Assembly (NCBI GenBank): GCA_004123355.1 | Contig: SCHM01000001.1 | Location: 62,001 to 126,000 of the forward strand | From: Amphirosellinia nigrospora | Taxonomy: Eukaryota > Ascomycota > Sordariomycetes > Xylariales > Xylariaceae | DNA length: 64,000 nucleotides | Direction: 5' to 3' | Part shown: positions 26,893 to 40,683 of the stretch, piece by piece | How positions within the stretch are numbered: the stretch's first letter is position 1 | Layout: the number at the start of each line of letters is the position of its first letter | Made by a program: the position numbers and the translations under genes | The notes under the pieces: generated by a model | Databases searched by the model: none | Told to the model about the DNA's origin: nothing | Seen by the model: only the letters and a program-made list of their open reading frames with translations

Positions 26893-27199
26893 ATTATTAA
26901 AAAAGTTTTTTATTAGTTATTTTTTATTAAACTTTTCGGATTTATATTAATACTTTAAAAATATTTATTATTATTAAATATTATAAACATTTAAATAGTT
27001 TATATTTTTTAAAAACTTTTAAATTTTTAAATAATATTTTAGCGCAAATAAATTTTTCTACAACTTTTTCTTTTATTATATATAATTAGCTAAGCTTTTA
27101 TAAAAATATAAAATAGTTTTTTAATTAAAAATTATTAAAAAAAAAGTAATAAATAATAACCTAAATTATTATAAATATTATATATAAATTATATATAAT
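26893..27199. repeat. Nested insertion S in LTR-3
   Basis: About 300 bp that match 45470 to about 45775 in LTR-4 in the same window orientation, although the two host elements are inverted. The LTR-3/LTR-4 family sequence is continuous on both sides once S is removed. Edges are approximate. Confidence 0.65.
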
Positions 27200-29499
27200 A
27201 TTTTTGAATTAAAATAAACTAAAAATAATATTTAAATATTATATATATTTTTTGAATATATTAAAAAAAAAATAATATTATTAATAAAATAGTAATAAAA
27301 ATAAAAATAAAAATAAAAAAACTTATTTATATATTTTAAATATAATTAAAAGAATTTATATATTTTATTAATATTATATTAAATTGTTTTATATTATAAA
27401 AGCTAATAATAATAAATTATTTTTATAGTTAAAATAAACTAAAAATTAATAAAAAAATAATTATATTAATATAAATAATATAAACTTTTTTATAAAAACT
27501 TCCGATTATTTTACTTTATAAAAAAAAAAAATAGCTATTAAAAATAACAACTTTATTAAGCTATTATAAATTAATAATTATTTAGCTTTTATTTATGCTA
27601 TAAACTTTTTTTTAAATAATAAATATAAAATATATAAAAATATAGCTTTATTTATTTAAATTATATAATTTATTTTATAAAATTTATTATAAGTTTTATT
27701 AAAAACTTTTATATTTTTTCGATTAAAAAAATAAACTTTTATATTTAGTTTTATTTTTTATTAATTATTAATAAAAAAAATCTTAAGCTATTTTATTTTA
27801 AAAATATCGATTTTATTTTTATTTATTTAAATATTATAAGCTTTAATAATTTTAGCAAACTTAGCTATTTTGGAAGTTTTTTAATATAAATATAAATATT
27901 ATTATTAATTATATTTTTAGAAAGATTTATAAGCTTTTTAATACTTAAAATAAAATATATTTTTAAAAGTTTAAGCTTAAAAAGCTTTTTTAATATTAAT
28001 ATATATAGTTTTTTTAATAATAGCGTAGTTTTAATGCTTATAATAAAGTTATATATTACGTTAATAAAAAAATATTTAAAAACTAAACGTTAAAAATATT
28101 AATAATTAAAAACAATAATACTGTTTTTTATATAAAACTAGTAGCGTAATTACTAGTTTTATTAAATATTATTATAAAAATAACTATAAAATTTATTAGT
28201 TTATTTATAAATATTAGTTTTATTAGTATTATATTAGTTATAATAGCTATAATAATTAATATTATATTAAATTCGGTATTTATAATAATAGCGAATTTAA
28301 AGTAGCTAAAAATCTTAAGCTAACTATTTTAGCTAATAATATTATTAAAATAACTATTATAATAGCTAAAATTTTTATAGCTAATTTTTATAAGCTAATA
28401 TATATATTATTATATAATTTTTATAAATTTTTTTAATTTAATATTTTTATTTATTTTAATTAAAATATTTATAATATTAATAACTAAAATAATTTTAAAA
28501 GTTTTTACGTTTATTATAATATTTATTATATTTTATATTACTATAAAATAAAATTATAGTTAATAAATATAGTTTTATTTAACTTATAAATATGCGCTTT
28601 TATTAGCTATAATAGTTATAATATATATATTAATAATTTTTCGTATATACTTATAACTACGGACTAAAGCTTTAAAATTAATAATAAATTATTAAAATTA
28701 TAGAAAATAATAATATTTTTAAAATAATTAATAATAGCTCTATAAAAGTAAAAAAATTATTATTAATTAATATATTTAATTATAATTTTTTATTTATAAT
28801 TTAACTTTTTTTTTTATATTTTATAATTTTAGGTTATTTATTATTATTAACTTTTTAAATAAAAATTTAAATTTAGCTTAATATTTATTTTTATATGCTT
28901 ATTTTTAATAGTAATTATTAGCCCTTATATTTTTTACTATATACTTTAATATATTAAAATATTTATTGCCGATTATAATTTTGTTTATATTTAAATTAGC
29001 ATATATTTTTATATTTTAACTAGTTAATAAAACGTATATATAAAAGCGAAAATACGTATAGCTTAAATATAATGCTTTATTATATATATTTTATTTAACG
29101 TTTTAAATATAAATATTTCCGATTTAAAGATTTTGTTTAATTTATTTTATATAAATAAAAATTATTATTAGAAATATTTTATTTTTTAACTATATTTTTT
29201 TTAGCTAATTTATACTAGCTTAAATATTAAAAAAGTTTATTTTATAAAAATAATACTTAAATATAATATATATATATTGTTTAAAAATAATAAATAAAAA
29301 AGTATTAATATATACTATATATTTTAATAAAATATATAATTTATATTTTTATATATAAAATAAAAATATTAAATAATTTATATTTTTTATAATATTTATA
29401 ATAAATAAAAACTAAACTAAATATATATAAAAAGTACTACTATATATATATTTTTATTAATATTATACTTAGATTTTTTTTATTTAAATATATATTATT

Positions 29500-29770
29500 A
29501 GTTTAATATACGCTATAATAATTATTGTATTTTTTTATATAACGCTTATAATCGCTGCTATAATTATAGCTATAATTATAACTACGGTTATAATTATAGC
29601 TATAGTTTCGACTATTATTATAATTGCTATTATATTTTTTATTTTTATTATTATGTTTTTTATTTTTATAAGTATTTTTTTTATTACTTTTTTTATAAAA
29701 GCTACGATTTTTATTATAATCGTTATTATATTATTTATTACGTTTATTATTAAAATAATAATAATATTTA
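29500..29770 (-). pseudogene. LTR-3 low-complexity Gag-like remnant
   Basis: On the minus strand the codons are dominated by Asn, Tyr/His, Ser and Arg in YNYNYS-like runs, shared with LTR-4 at 42870-43135. Such basic low-complexity tails are common in retrotransposon Gag. Assignment is by analogy only. Confidence 0.4.
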
Positions 29771-31909
29771 TAATAAAATTAATATTTATTTCTTAATTAA
29801 TAATAATTAAAATATTTATAGTTTTTATTAAAATATAAATTCTAAAAGTTTTTATTACTATTTTTTAAATAGTTGTAAAAAAGTTTAACGTTTAAAAACT
29901 TATGCTTTATTTTTTATTCTAATTTATAACGCGCTTTATCGATTTTTTTTATATATTTATTTAATATATTTTTTTTTAATAAATAAATATAATTAACGAT
30001 TATTTTAGCTTATTAATTATAAATATTTTCTATAATATTTTACTAATTAAAATTATTTCGGGCTAAAATTCCGTTTTTATAAATATATTATAGTTTATAT
30101 TAAACAAATTAAATAAATATGTTTTTATTCCGCGTTATATTAAATAAAAAAAAGTTATTTTCGAAAAACTTTTTATAATATATTTAAAGCATATTTTAAA
30201 TTATTTTTTTTACTTTTTAAATACTAAGTTTAAGCTTACTTTTACTAAATATAATAATTAATAAGCTTAATTTTATCGTTTACTATAAAAAATAAAACTT
30301 ATAAAAAAATAATTAAATAGCTTTAAAATTTAATTATTATTTAATAATTTATATTATTAAACTTATATATAACTTAAATACGTTTAAAAATATATATATA
30401 TATTTATAAATAATATTTTTTTTATTTATAATAATTTTTTTATTTTTTAAGTTATTTTAGTCGGAATTTAAAATTTTAATATTTTTATATTTAATTTTAT
30501 AAATACTTTTTACTATAAATATAATTAAAATAAGGTTTATAATATAATATTTATCGTTATAACTATAACTACTAAAGCTAGTTTTATTGCTTAATAAATT
30601 TAGATTATTATTAAAATTGTTTATTTTGCTATTATTTTTTTACTATTACTATTGTTATTATTTGTTTTAATTAAAGGATATATTTTAATATTTTTATATT
30701 ATTTTTAAGGCAATAAAAAAAAAACAAAAGCAAAAGTATTGCTACGCCTACCGTATTTAAAATAAAGGCGGGGGCATTATTATTTTTTTTTTTACCTATA
30801 GCTATATTATTAAAGTTAATTGTTATATTATAAAAAGTTTATTAGTCCAATATAATTGAAAGTAAAATATTAATAAAAATATAATATCGATTTTTTTAAA
30901 ATTTATAAAAACGCTAAAATTTTAATTTATATATAATAAAATTAAATTTATTATTAATTTATTTAATATTTTTATAGCTTTTTTATATTTAATTTAATTT
31001 AATTTTATTTAAAATTATTATTTTATTATTATTTTAAAAATACGTTTATAGTTTTTATATTAAATTTTAAATATTAATTTAGTTTTTTAAATAAAACTTT
31101 ATAAGTTTTAATTTATTAGCGCTTATTAAGCCTTATTAATATTAATTTAGCTTTAGTTATTTTTACGCTAATTTTATTTTTTTTATTTTATTTTAATTTT
31201 TTAAACTATATTATTAAACAATTTATAAACGTTTTTAATAAAACTTATACTAATAATAATAATGCTTATTTAATAATTATTACGCCGAAAATTAAAAAAA
31301 ACAGCTTTAAATAAAAATTTTCTAATAATAAATCTAACGTTTAATTTAATAAATAACTAAATACGTAAAAAATATTATTATTTTAATTTTATAATTTATT
31401 ATTTTATATAATATTATAAATAATAACTTAAAAACAAAATAAATTATACGTAAATAAAAATAAAATAAAATATATATAATTATAACTATATTTTAATAAT
31501 AAAACTAATATATTTATAAATTTTAATAATAAACTAAAACGTTTAAAAACTTTATAATAAAACTAAAATATTTAAAACGATTAATTAATAAAAATTTATA
31601 ACGTTTATAACTTTATAATAATTTTAACTACGCCGTAAAAACTAATATATTTAAAATATAAAAATACTTTGCTAAACTTTTTTTAAACTAAATAATTAGC
31701 TTATTTAAAAGCTTCGCAAAAAATATAAAAATAAAAATACAAAATAAATTAACGCTAAAGCGTAATACTTGCTTTAATTAATAAATATATATAAATCGCG
31801 CACTAATTGCTACTAAAAAAATTAATATCTTTAACTTTAAAAATCTAAAAATAAATAGTTTTTAATATAGTTTAATATTTATAATAAAACTATATAATAA
31901 AACACTACT

Positions 31910-32108
31910 TTAAAAAAAATATTATAAGTTATAAAATAAAGCTTAATTAAAAAAAAAATCTATTATTAATCTACATAATAAATCTAATAATAAATTCTCT
32001 AATTAGCAATATACCAGCTATTTATCTAAATATAAGTATTACTAAATAGCTTCCTTTTACGCTCCGCGCAAAAAAACCACTAGTAACATAAACCTTTAGG
32101 GCTTTATT
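31910..32108 (-). repeat. LTR-3 LTR, right (5' LTR on the minus strand)
   Basis: Pairs with 24763-24966. It keeps more CA/TG than its partner, for example CGCTCCGCGC near 32061. The AGCTA duplication follows at 32109. Confidence 0.8.
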
Positions 32109-32534
32109 AGCTAGCTTATAAAGTTTTTTTAATTATTAATAAGTTTAAGCTTTTTTCGAAAAGTTTTTTTTTTTTAAATATTTTAGCTAATTTATAAAGT
32201 TTTTTAAACTTATTAATAAACTTAAGCTTTTTTCGAAAAAAATAAAGTTAATATATTATAAAAATTAATATATTTTATAATAACGTTATTATTTAAAATA
32301 AAGTTTATAATTATATTTAAAATTAAAATAGCTTATAATTATATTTAAAATTAAAAATAGCTCGTAATTATATTTAAAATTTAAAATAATAACTTATATT
32401 ATTAAAAAACTTTTTTAATTTTATTTAAGTTAAAAATCGTTTTAAAAATTTTAATATCGTAATAAATTTTTTTTACTTAAAATAAAAATTAATTATTCGT
32501 TATAATATTTAATTCTTTAATCTTACTTTATATA
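32109..32534 (+). repeat. Repeat C, copy 2, right part
   Basis: Continues C2 after LTR-3 and matches about 22310-22735, including the second 77-bp unit and the 29-bp triplet. Confidence 0.8.
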
Positions 32535-32677
32535 TAATATTATTTCAAAAATATTATTTTTAAAACAATATTTAATAAACTAAAAATTATCTATAAAACG
32601 TTATTTTTAAAACAACGTTTAATATAACTTAGCTTAATAATTTAAAAACTTTAAAATTAACAAACTATACGCTATTA
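32535..32677 (+). repeat. Repeat R, copy 2
   Basis: Matches 21108-21251 in direct orientation and directly follows C2. Confidence 0.75.
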
Positions 32678-32684
32678 TTTAATA

Positions 32685-32723
32685 GTTAATAACTAATAGT
32701 TATTAACTTTTTTTTTTTTTTTT
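32685..32723 (+). repeat. Perfect hairpin followed by 16 T
   Basis: GTTAATAACT (32685-32694) pairs perfectly with AGTTATTAAC (32698-32707) across a 3-base loop, and 16 T follow directly. It looks like a terminator but has no transcript context. In this composition it may be chance or the edge of a small element. Confidence 0.5.
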
Positions 32724-33907
32724 AATTATAAAACCTTTAGCTTATTTAGTAAAAAAATTATTTTTTAAACAACTTGCTTTAATCGATTAAACGAACAAAA
32801 GTCCGATCTATTTAGCTAGTTTTAAAAATTTAACTATTACTATATAATAATAATAATATTATTATTATCCGGACTATTAACGCTTTAACTTTATTATATA
32901 ACTTTAAACTATTAACTAATAAATTAATATTTGCTTAATTTATACTTTAATATATTTTTATTTTTTTTTTATTTTTTTTTTAATTATTCGATCTAATATA
33001 TTAAATATATTATTAATATTATAATATTAAAAAAAATTTTTATTTTTTTTATTTTTTAGATAATTTTTTTACGTTATAAAAATATTAAATATATTATTAA
33101 TCTAGCAAATAATAATATTATTAACTAGTTAAAACGTTATTTATAAATATTATAATTTATTTAAACTTAAATTCGAACTTAAACTTAATATAAATAATAA
33201 TAATATAATTTTTAAATCTAAAAATATTAATTTTTTAAATTTAATAATATTATATATAATTTATATATAATTGTTTAGTTATATATAGCGTTTATATATA
33301 ATTTATATATAATTTGCCCGGTTATATTATTAATTTTTATATTTTTTAAATATTTTTTTTTATTTTTTTTATTTAAATATTATTTTATATTTAATTAAAA
33401 TATTATTTATAGTTTTATTATTTTATTTATTTTTATTTTATAGAATTATTTTTTAAATTTATATTTTATAAAAAATAGCTATTTATTTTAAGTTTAAAAG
33501 TTTAATAAGTTTATATTTTAATATATATTAAAGTTTTTATAATTTTTTTTTAATTAACTTTATTAATAAATAACTAAGTTATAGCTATAAAAAGCGAATT
33601 AGTTTATAAATTAAATTTTAAATAATTATATTGTTTATAATTTAATTTAAACAAATAATTATATATTTAATTAAACTATTATAATAATTTTTTATTTATA
33701 ATTGCTAAATTAATATTATTAAATATAAACAATATTTAATATTAACTTAAAAATTTTAATAAAATTTTTTTTTTTTTTTTTAATATTTTTTAAAAAACTT
33801 AGCGTAAAATAGCTTAATATATAGCTTAATTAATAAAATAATAAAAATAATAAAAATAACGTATATTTATTATAGTTTAAATTATATACGTTTAAAATTA
33901 AAACTAT
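32724..33907. other. Unassigned AT-rich stretch with milder mutation
   Basis: No second copy in the window and no recognisable gene. Scattered motifs such as GTCCGATC (32802) and TTGCCCGG (33312) show somewhat less complete loss of G+C than the neighbouring repeats. It contains ATATAATTTATATA-type repeats near 33250-33310. Confidence 0.4.
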
Positions 33908-35061
33908 ATTTTAATTTAAATTATATATAACTTTTAAGTTATTTAAACTAATTTTTAATTTTATATTAATTTTAAACTTATTAAAATATTTTATTTTATT
34001 TTTATATTTTTTTATTTTAATAAATAAAATAATAACGCTATTAAATAAAAAAATATAATAAAAAGCTATAAAAATTATTTTAGCTATAAAAATAATAATA
34101 GCTAAAAATTTTATTAAAATATTAATAAAAATATTTTAAATATAGCTAAAATAATAACTAAATATTTAGTAATAAAAATAATAATTAAAAATAATTAAAA
34201 ATATAATTAATAAACTATTTTAATCTAAATTTTTTTAAAATTTTATAAAACTAAAAATATATTACGTTTAATAATAATATATTAGCAAAATATTTATTTA
34301 TTTATAACGTTTATAAAATAGTATATTTTAAACTTTATTAAACAAAAAATTCTATAAAATAATTTTTTTAACTTTTTTAAAAAAAGCTTAAATATAATAC
34401 GTTAAAATATTTAATAAATTTATAAAAACAGCTATAAATAAAATCTTAAATTTATACTATAAAAATTAATTTTAAATATTATTAAAATATTATAAATGTT
34501 TTTTAAAAATATTAAAAAACTTATATATAAAAATAAAAATCTTTAAAAATATATTTATTTATATATAAATAATAAAAATAATCTAAAATTATATAATATA
34601 ATATAAATATAAATTTTAATTTAAATATATATAAATATATTATATTTAAACTTTTAGCAAATTTATAATAAGCTAATAATAATTATAAATTTAAACGTTT
34701 TTTTAATATATTTAAAAAATAAATAAAAGTTATATTATATAATATTATAGCTTATAAAATATAAATTAAGCTATAATAAATATAGCTTATTTTTATTTTA
34801 GCGTACTATTTAATTTTATAAATAATAAATATTTTTATATTTTTAAAATTTTAATTATTTTTAATATTTATAATTAATTTTTTAATTAATTAAATAATTA
34901 ATATAATAATAAATATATTAAGCAAATATAAATAATTGGAGTAAATATTATTTTTATAATAAAATAATAAATATTATTTTTATAGTCGAAAATATAATAT
35001 TAAATATATATAAAATAGCTAAAATCTTTAATAAATTATTAATAATATAATAAATATAGCC

Positions 35062-35121
35062 GAAAATAATAAAGTTTATATAATAGCTATAAAAAATAAT
35101 AAAATTTATATAATAACTATA
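35062..35121 (+). repeat. 30-bp tandem duplication inside E2
   Basis: Units 35062-35091 and 35092-35121 correspond to 2571-2630 of E1 in reverse. Confidence 0.75.
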
Positions 35122-35561
35122 AAAACTTTCGGAATAAATAAAATCGTAAAAATAATATAAGCTATTATAAATATAGCGGATAAAATAAACGTTTTTTATA
35201 TTTATTGCTTATTTTAGCAAATATATTATAATAAATTAAGCTTTAATAAATATTAAATAATATATATATTAATATAAATATAAAATAATATTAATATTAA
35301 ATAATTAAAATATTTAGTTTTAAAAATAAAAGTTAAAAAATAAAGCTATATTATAATAAATAAATCGAAAAAAAAATAAAAAAATTTTTTTTATAAAATA
35401 TTTTAATAAAAAATAAACTAACTATTATTTTTTTTATTTAATTAAAACTAATATAACTATTTAAAACTAATTAATTAATAATATAAATATTTTTACTTAT
35501 TTTAACTATAAATAAAAATTCTTAAATAAAATAAAATTTTTAGTTTATTATATTACGTAAT

Positions 35562-35692
35562 AGAAAGAAGGAGCGAGGGAGAAGTAGTTGCTGTATTAAA
35601 GGTGCGTAGCACTTGTTTGTCCTGTCTAGATATGCCTGGCTACAGCTGGCTCCGCCAGCTGCCAACAGCTGTCATCGGGCCGACGGCCATCT
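35562..35692 (-). mobile_element. Nearly unmutated solo LTR of the LTR-1/LTR-2 family in E2
   Basis: A 131-bp sequence matching the LTRs at 9395, 15982, 48678 and 55203 in reverse, with normal G+C and many CA/TG dinucleotides. GTAAT lies on both sides (35557-35561 and 35693-35697). E1 shows the corresponding site without insertion (near 2120-2145). On its own strand the LTR starts AGATGGCC and ends CTTCTTTCT, so its ends are AGA...TCT rather than TG...CA. Inside are a perfect 8-bp hairpin, CAGCTGGC-TCC-GCCAGCTG (35643-35661), and a GGCC-GAC-GGCC palindrome (35678-35688). No internal element sequence is attached. Confidence 0.9.
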
Positions 35693-38600
35693 GTAATAAT
35701 ATTATTAAAATATATATTTGTAAAATAAACTAGTAAATAAAAGTAAAAATAATAAACTATATTAAATAAAACTTTTTAAAATAAACGTTTTTATATCGGA
35801 TAAAATATTTAATATTATTATTATATAATTATAAATAATAACTTTTAATTATTTTAAATATTTGTTTTATATTAATATATAAGCATAAATATATAAATAA
35901 ATAATAAATATAAAATATATAATATTTTAATATAATTGTTTAATAATATTAATAAACTATAAATAAATTATAAAATTTATACTAAAAATATAAATTTAAA
36001 CTAAATAAACCTTAAATATATATATATTAATAAAATAGTTAGCTTAATAAAATATATTATTTTAATATTATTTTAAAAAAACTATAAATAATATAAATAA
36101 AAATAATTTAATTAAAATAATAAAATAGCTAATAAATAAACTTTAATTAATATATACTTAAAATAAATTTTTAAGCGAAATATAATATTAATATTAATTT
36201 TTTAAATTAAATTATATAATAAATCGTATAATAATTTAGCGATTTTATTTATAATTAAACAAAAAAAATTAATATAATAAAAACTATTATAATAATAATA
36301 ATATAGTTTTATATATAATAATATAATAAATATAATATTATAATTTTTCGATTTAAATATTAAAAGTTTTATATAAAACTATATATTTAAACTAAAATAT
36401 ATTAATATTTTAATAATAATATTATTTAAATAAAGCTTAAAAGTTATTTTTTCTATTAACTATATAAATAAACTAATTTAAATTAAATATAAAATAAAAA
36501 TAAATATTATTAAAAACTATAAATAAAATAAATATTTATTAATAATATAAAATAAAACAAATATAATTATAATATATTATTAAAACTAATAAAATAAAAA
36601 TATTACTATTAAAAAAATAACGTAGATTTATAGCTTACGTAAAATTTAACTTAACAAATAATATTATATTATATTAGCTTTAAAAACATTATTAAAAAAA
36701 ATATTTAAACAATAATAATAAAAAAAACTTAAATATAATATATTAAAAAAAAATTTTTTTTTAACGTTTAACGTTTTAAAGATTTTTTTCTATTTAAACT
36801 AAAAATAATGTTTATATATATATAACTAACCTTATATTATAGAATAACTAAAAATAATATTAAAAAAATATAAAATAATATAAAAAAACTAGTTAAAAGT
36901 TAGCAAAATTAAATTATTACTATAGCCCGGCTATATATTTTAAAAATTAAAAACTAAAAGCTAATAAATAAAGTTTTAAATAAAATATATTAAAAACAAA
37001 ATAGTATATATAAAAACTAACGCTGTTTAAATATTTAATGTTTATAATATAACAAATAATAAATAATAAACGTAAAAAATAATAATAATTAATTTATAAT
37101 TATTAAATAAAATAATAATCCCGGACTATTATTTATTATTTATTTTAAAAGCTATTATTATATAAATTTAAAAATAATATAATAATTATAAATTATAAGA
37201 AATTTTATTATTAGTTTTTAATATAACTAAATTATTATAATCGAATAGTTATTATATTGCTTAAAAAATTAAAAATATTATATATAAATATTATAAAATT
37301 TAAAAATAGCCCTAGTTATATATAATAATTTATAAACAATAAGTTTTTACTATATATATATTACGTAAAGCTTATATAAAATATTATTATATTTTAAAAT
37401 AGCTAAAAAATATTTCTATATATAAAAACTCTTTTAATAATATAATAAAATTAATCTAAAGCTAAAAACTAAAATAATTAATTTCGTAATATATTTAATA
37501 ATAAAATTATTAAAATTTATAATAATAATTATAAAATTAATAATAATAAATAATTAAATAAAAATAATAACTAAACTAAAATAGCTTTAAAATTTAATAA
37601 CTTTTAAAATATATATTAATATAATTAGTTTTTTAAAAAGTTTATTTTATAAATAATAAATAATTTTTTGTAAAAAAAAACTAAATTATTAGCTAATATA
37701 TATATAAAATAAAGATTATCTTTTTAAATTATTATAGCCTAAAAAAAATAAACAGCAAAAATTATATTCGAACTTATAAAAAAAAAAAAAAGCTTTTTAA
37801 TTTTATAAAAATAATTAATAAATATAAATGATTTTATATATTAAAACTTATTTAAATTATATTTTATTAAATTAAACGTTTTAAAAAAAAAATATAAAAT
37901 AATAATTTTTATATAAATAAAAGCTAAAATAAACAATAATTAACTATTAATTTAATATAATTTATTTTATTTTTAAATAAAACGTTATTTAATAATAAAT
38001 ATTAATATAATATAATAAAACTAAAAATATTTTATTTAATATAAATATACTATAATTTTAAAGTTTAAATATAATTATATATAATTTTAATAATAATATT
38101 TACTAACTATTAAATAATAAAAAAATTATTAATTAAATAAATCTATAATTAATAAATATTATTAAACTTAATTTAAAACTAATAACAATATTAATATATT
38201 ATTATAGTTTTAATTTAATATTAAATATATTTTTAAAAAAATAAATCTAGTTTTAAAATTTTTTTATATTTATTAATAATTATAAATATAAAAATAATAT
38301 AATAGCAAAAAATATTAACTATAGCTTGCTTAAAAATATAATTAATAAAATTAAATATTTTATAAAAATAAAAATATATAAATAAAAACTAAAAATTAAA
38401 GCTATAGTAAGAATATAATATAAATCGAAAATTCGCGAAAATAATCGCAAAAATTAAAAAACGTAAATTAGCTATTTTAAATTTAGCAAAAAAAAAAAAA
38501 ATAATATAGTTCTTTATTTTATTTATTAATTATATTTTTATATATAATAATAAATAGCTTTTTATATTTTTAATATTTAAATAAATAAAATAATTATATA

Positions 38601-39804
38601 TTTTAAATATATATTAAAATAATATTTTAAAAATAATATATAATAAAAATATTATTTTAAGCTAAAAAAAATATATTATAAATTTTAAAAATTTATAATA
38701 TATAATATAGCTAAATAAATAAAAAAATATTAATAATATTATTTATAATATTTAAATAATATAATAAATTAGCAAAAAATATTTAATAAACTAAAACTAA
38801 TTTAAAAGCTATTAATATTATTTTATATAATTATAATAAACTTTATTATAAAACTATTAAAAATATTATTAGTTAAATTATTTTAATAAATATTTAAATA
38901 TAATATATTTAATATTTTATTAATAATAATATATAAATTTAGTAAAAAACCTTATTAATATTAAAAATATTAAATATAATAATAAAAAATAAATTATATT
39001 AGCGTTAATATTATTATTATATAATTAAAAAATATTATATAAGTTTATTTTAAACCGAAATTTTAAATTTATATTAAACTATAATAAATATTATAAATAA
39101 AAATAAAAACAATATTAATAATATTAATAAGCTATTATTTTAAACTAATAATTAAAACAAACAATATAATTAAAATATTAAAATTATTATTTAATATTAT
39201 ATAATAATAAATTTAAAATTAATATAATTAAATATTATATTTATATTATTATATAATATAAATAATATTAAATTTATAATTATTAAAATATCGTTAAATA
39301 AATTAATATTAAGCTTTAAGCTATAAAACGCGCTATTAATCCTAAAAATATTTAATAATGCTATAAATTTTTAATTATATTAAAAATTATATTAATAAAA
39401 TATAAAAATTATAATATAATTTATAATAATAAACGCTAAAATATAATATAATGTTAAATATAACTTTATATAATTTAATATTAAAAATAAAGTTTTTTTA
39501 TAATTTTATAAAAAATATTATTTATTTAAAAACTTTTTTTATAAATAATTTATATAAAAAACTAAACTATTTATTATATTAATAAAAATAAACAAATTAA
39601 TATATAAACTAAACTTTTATAATATTAAAAAGTTTATAAAATAATATTTATAGTATAATTATATTTAGTATTAAAAAAAGTCGACTTTTTTTAAAAATAA
39701 AAACTAATATTAAAATATATTTTTATCGAAAAAAATAATAACGAATAAATATTATATAAAATCGATAATATTTTCGCTAAAAAAATTTAATCGTTTAGAA
39801 AAAC

Positions 39805-40480
39805 ATTTATTATTAAAATATTTAATTAAATAAAAAAGCTTTAAAGCTTAATATAATAAATAATATTTAAAAATATTATTAATAAAAAATATTATTAATT
39901 TAATATAAAAATATAATAAAAAATACTTAATAAAGCTTAAAAAACTTAAATTAAAATATTAGTTTAATAAAATAAAGCTAAAAATAATAATATAGCTACA
40001 AAAAAATTAAAAATTATAAAACTATAAATATAATATTAAAAATAGCTATATAAATCTTATTAAAAACGTTATTAACGTAAAAAATAAATATATATTTAAA
40101 TAAAATATAAAATTATTTTTTACTAAAAAATAATATTTATAATAATATTATCGTTATATTTATTAAAATATTATTTTTATATTTTTATAATATTACGTAC
40201 TTTTATACTTATATAATATTATAAATATTTTATATTTATATATTATTATATATTATATATATATTAATACTTTATTATAAATAATATAATTATAACTATA
40301 ATATTATTATATTTAAATATTATAAATAATATATTTTACGAACAAACGTATAATAATTAAATATTATTATTATTATTATATATATAATAATTAAATATTA
40401 TAATTATAACTTTTACGTAAATATATTTAAAATAACGTTTATTAACTAGGATTAAATTATATAAATAAATCTATATTTTT
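39805..40480 (+). repeat. Repeat B, copy 2, segment 1
   Basis: Matches 3797 to about 4470 of B1 and ends where LTR-4 inserted. Confidence 0.8.
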
Positions 40481-40683
40481 AATAAAGCCCCTAAGGGGTC
40501 TATGTTGCTAGTGGCTTCCCTGCGCGGAGCGTAAAGAGAAGCCACTTAGTAACACTTATATCTAAATAAACAGCTAGCATACTATTAGTCAAAAAATCTA
40601 TTATTAGATCCATTATATAGATTTAATAATAAATTCTTTTCTTTTAATTAAGTTTTATTTATAACCTATAATATTCTTTTTAA
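40481..40683 (+). repeat. LTR-4 5' LTR
   Basis: Begins AATAAAGCCCC and matches 48324-48526 and, in reverse, the LTR-3 LTRs. It is one of the less mutated copies of this LTR (CCCTGCGCGGAGCG near 40518). Confidence 0.8.

Larger units (their letters stand above)
24763..32108 (-). mobile_element. LTR-3: degraded LTR retrotransposon inside C2
   Basis: This 7.3-kb element has about 200-bp LTRs and a perfect 5-bp target duplication. It belongs to the same family as LTR-4 (40481-48526), which lies in the opposite orientation. The two match through most of their length, for example 25390-26880 here against 46430-48320 there. A low-complexity region rich in Asn, Tyr/His, Ser and Arg near 29.50-29.77 kb suggests the Gag part, consistent with minus orientation. 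A segment at 26893-27199 is a nested insertion. It is a fossil with many breaks, superfamily undetermined. The open frame at 25107-25373 lies inside it and is not called as a gene. Confidence 0.8.
33908..39803 (+). repeat. Unclassified interspersed repeat E, copy 2
   Basis: About 5.9 kb, including a 131-bp solo LTR. The part up to about 37790 matches E1 (1-3796) in reverse. The rest corresponds to sequence of E1 beyond the window edge. It ends directly against repeat B2. Both copies carry the same 30-bp tandem duplication. I could not identify a transposase or reverse transcriptase signature and saw no terminal repeats, so the class stays open. The true 5' end may lie somewhat upstream of 33908, since E1 stops there only because it meets B1. 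Confidence 0.75.
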
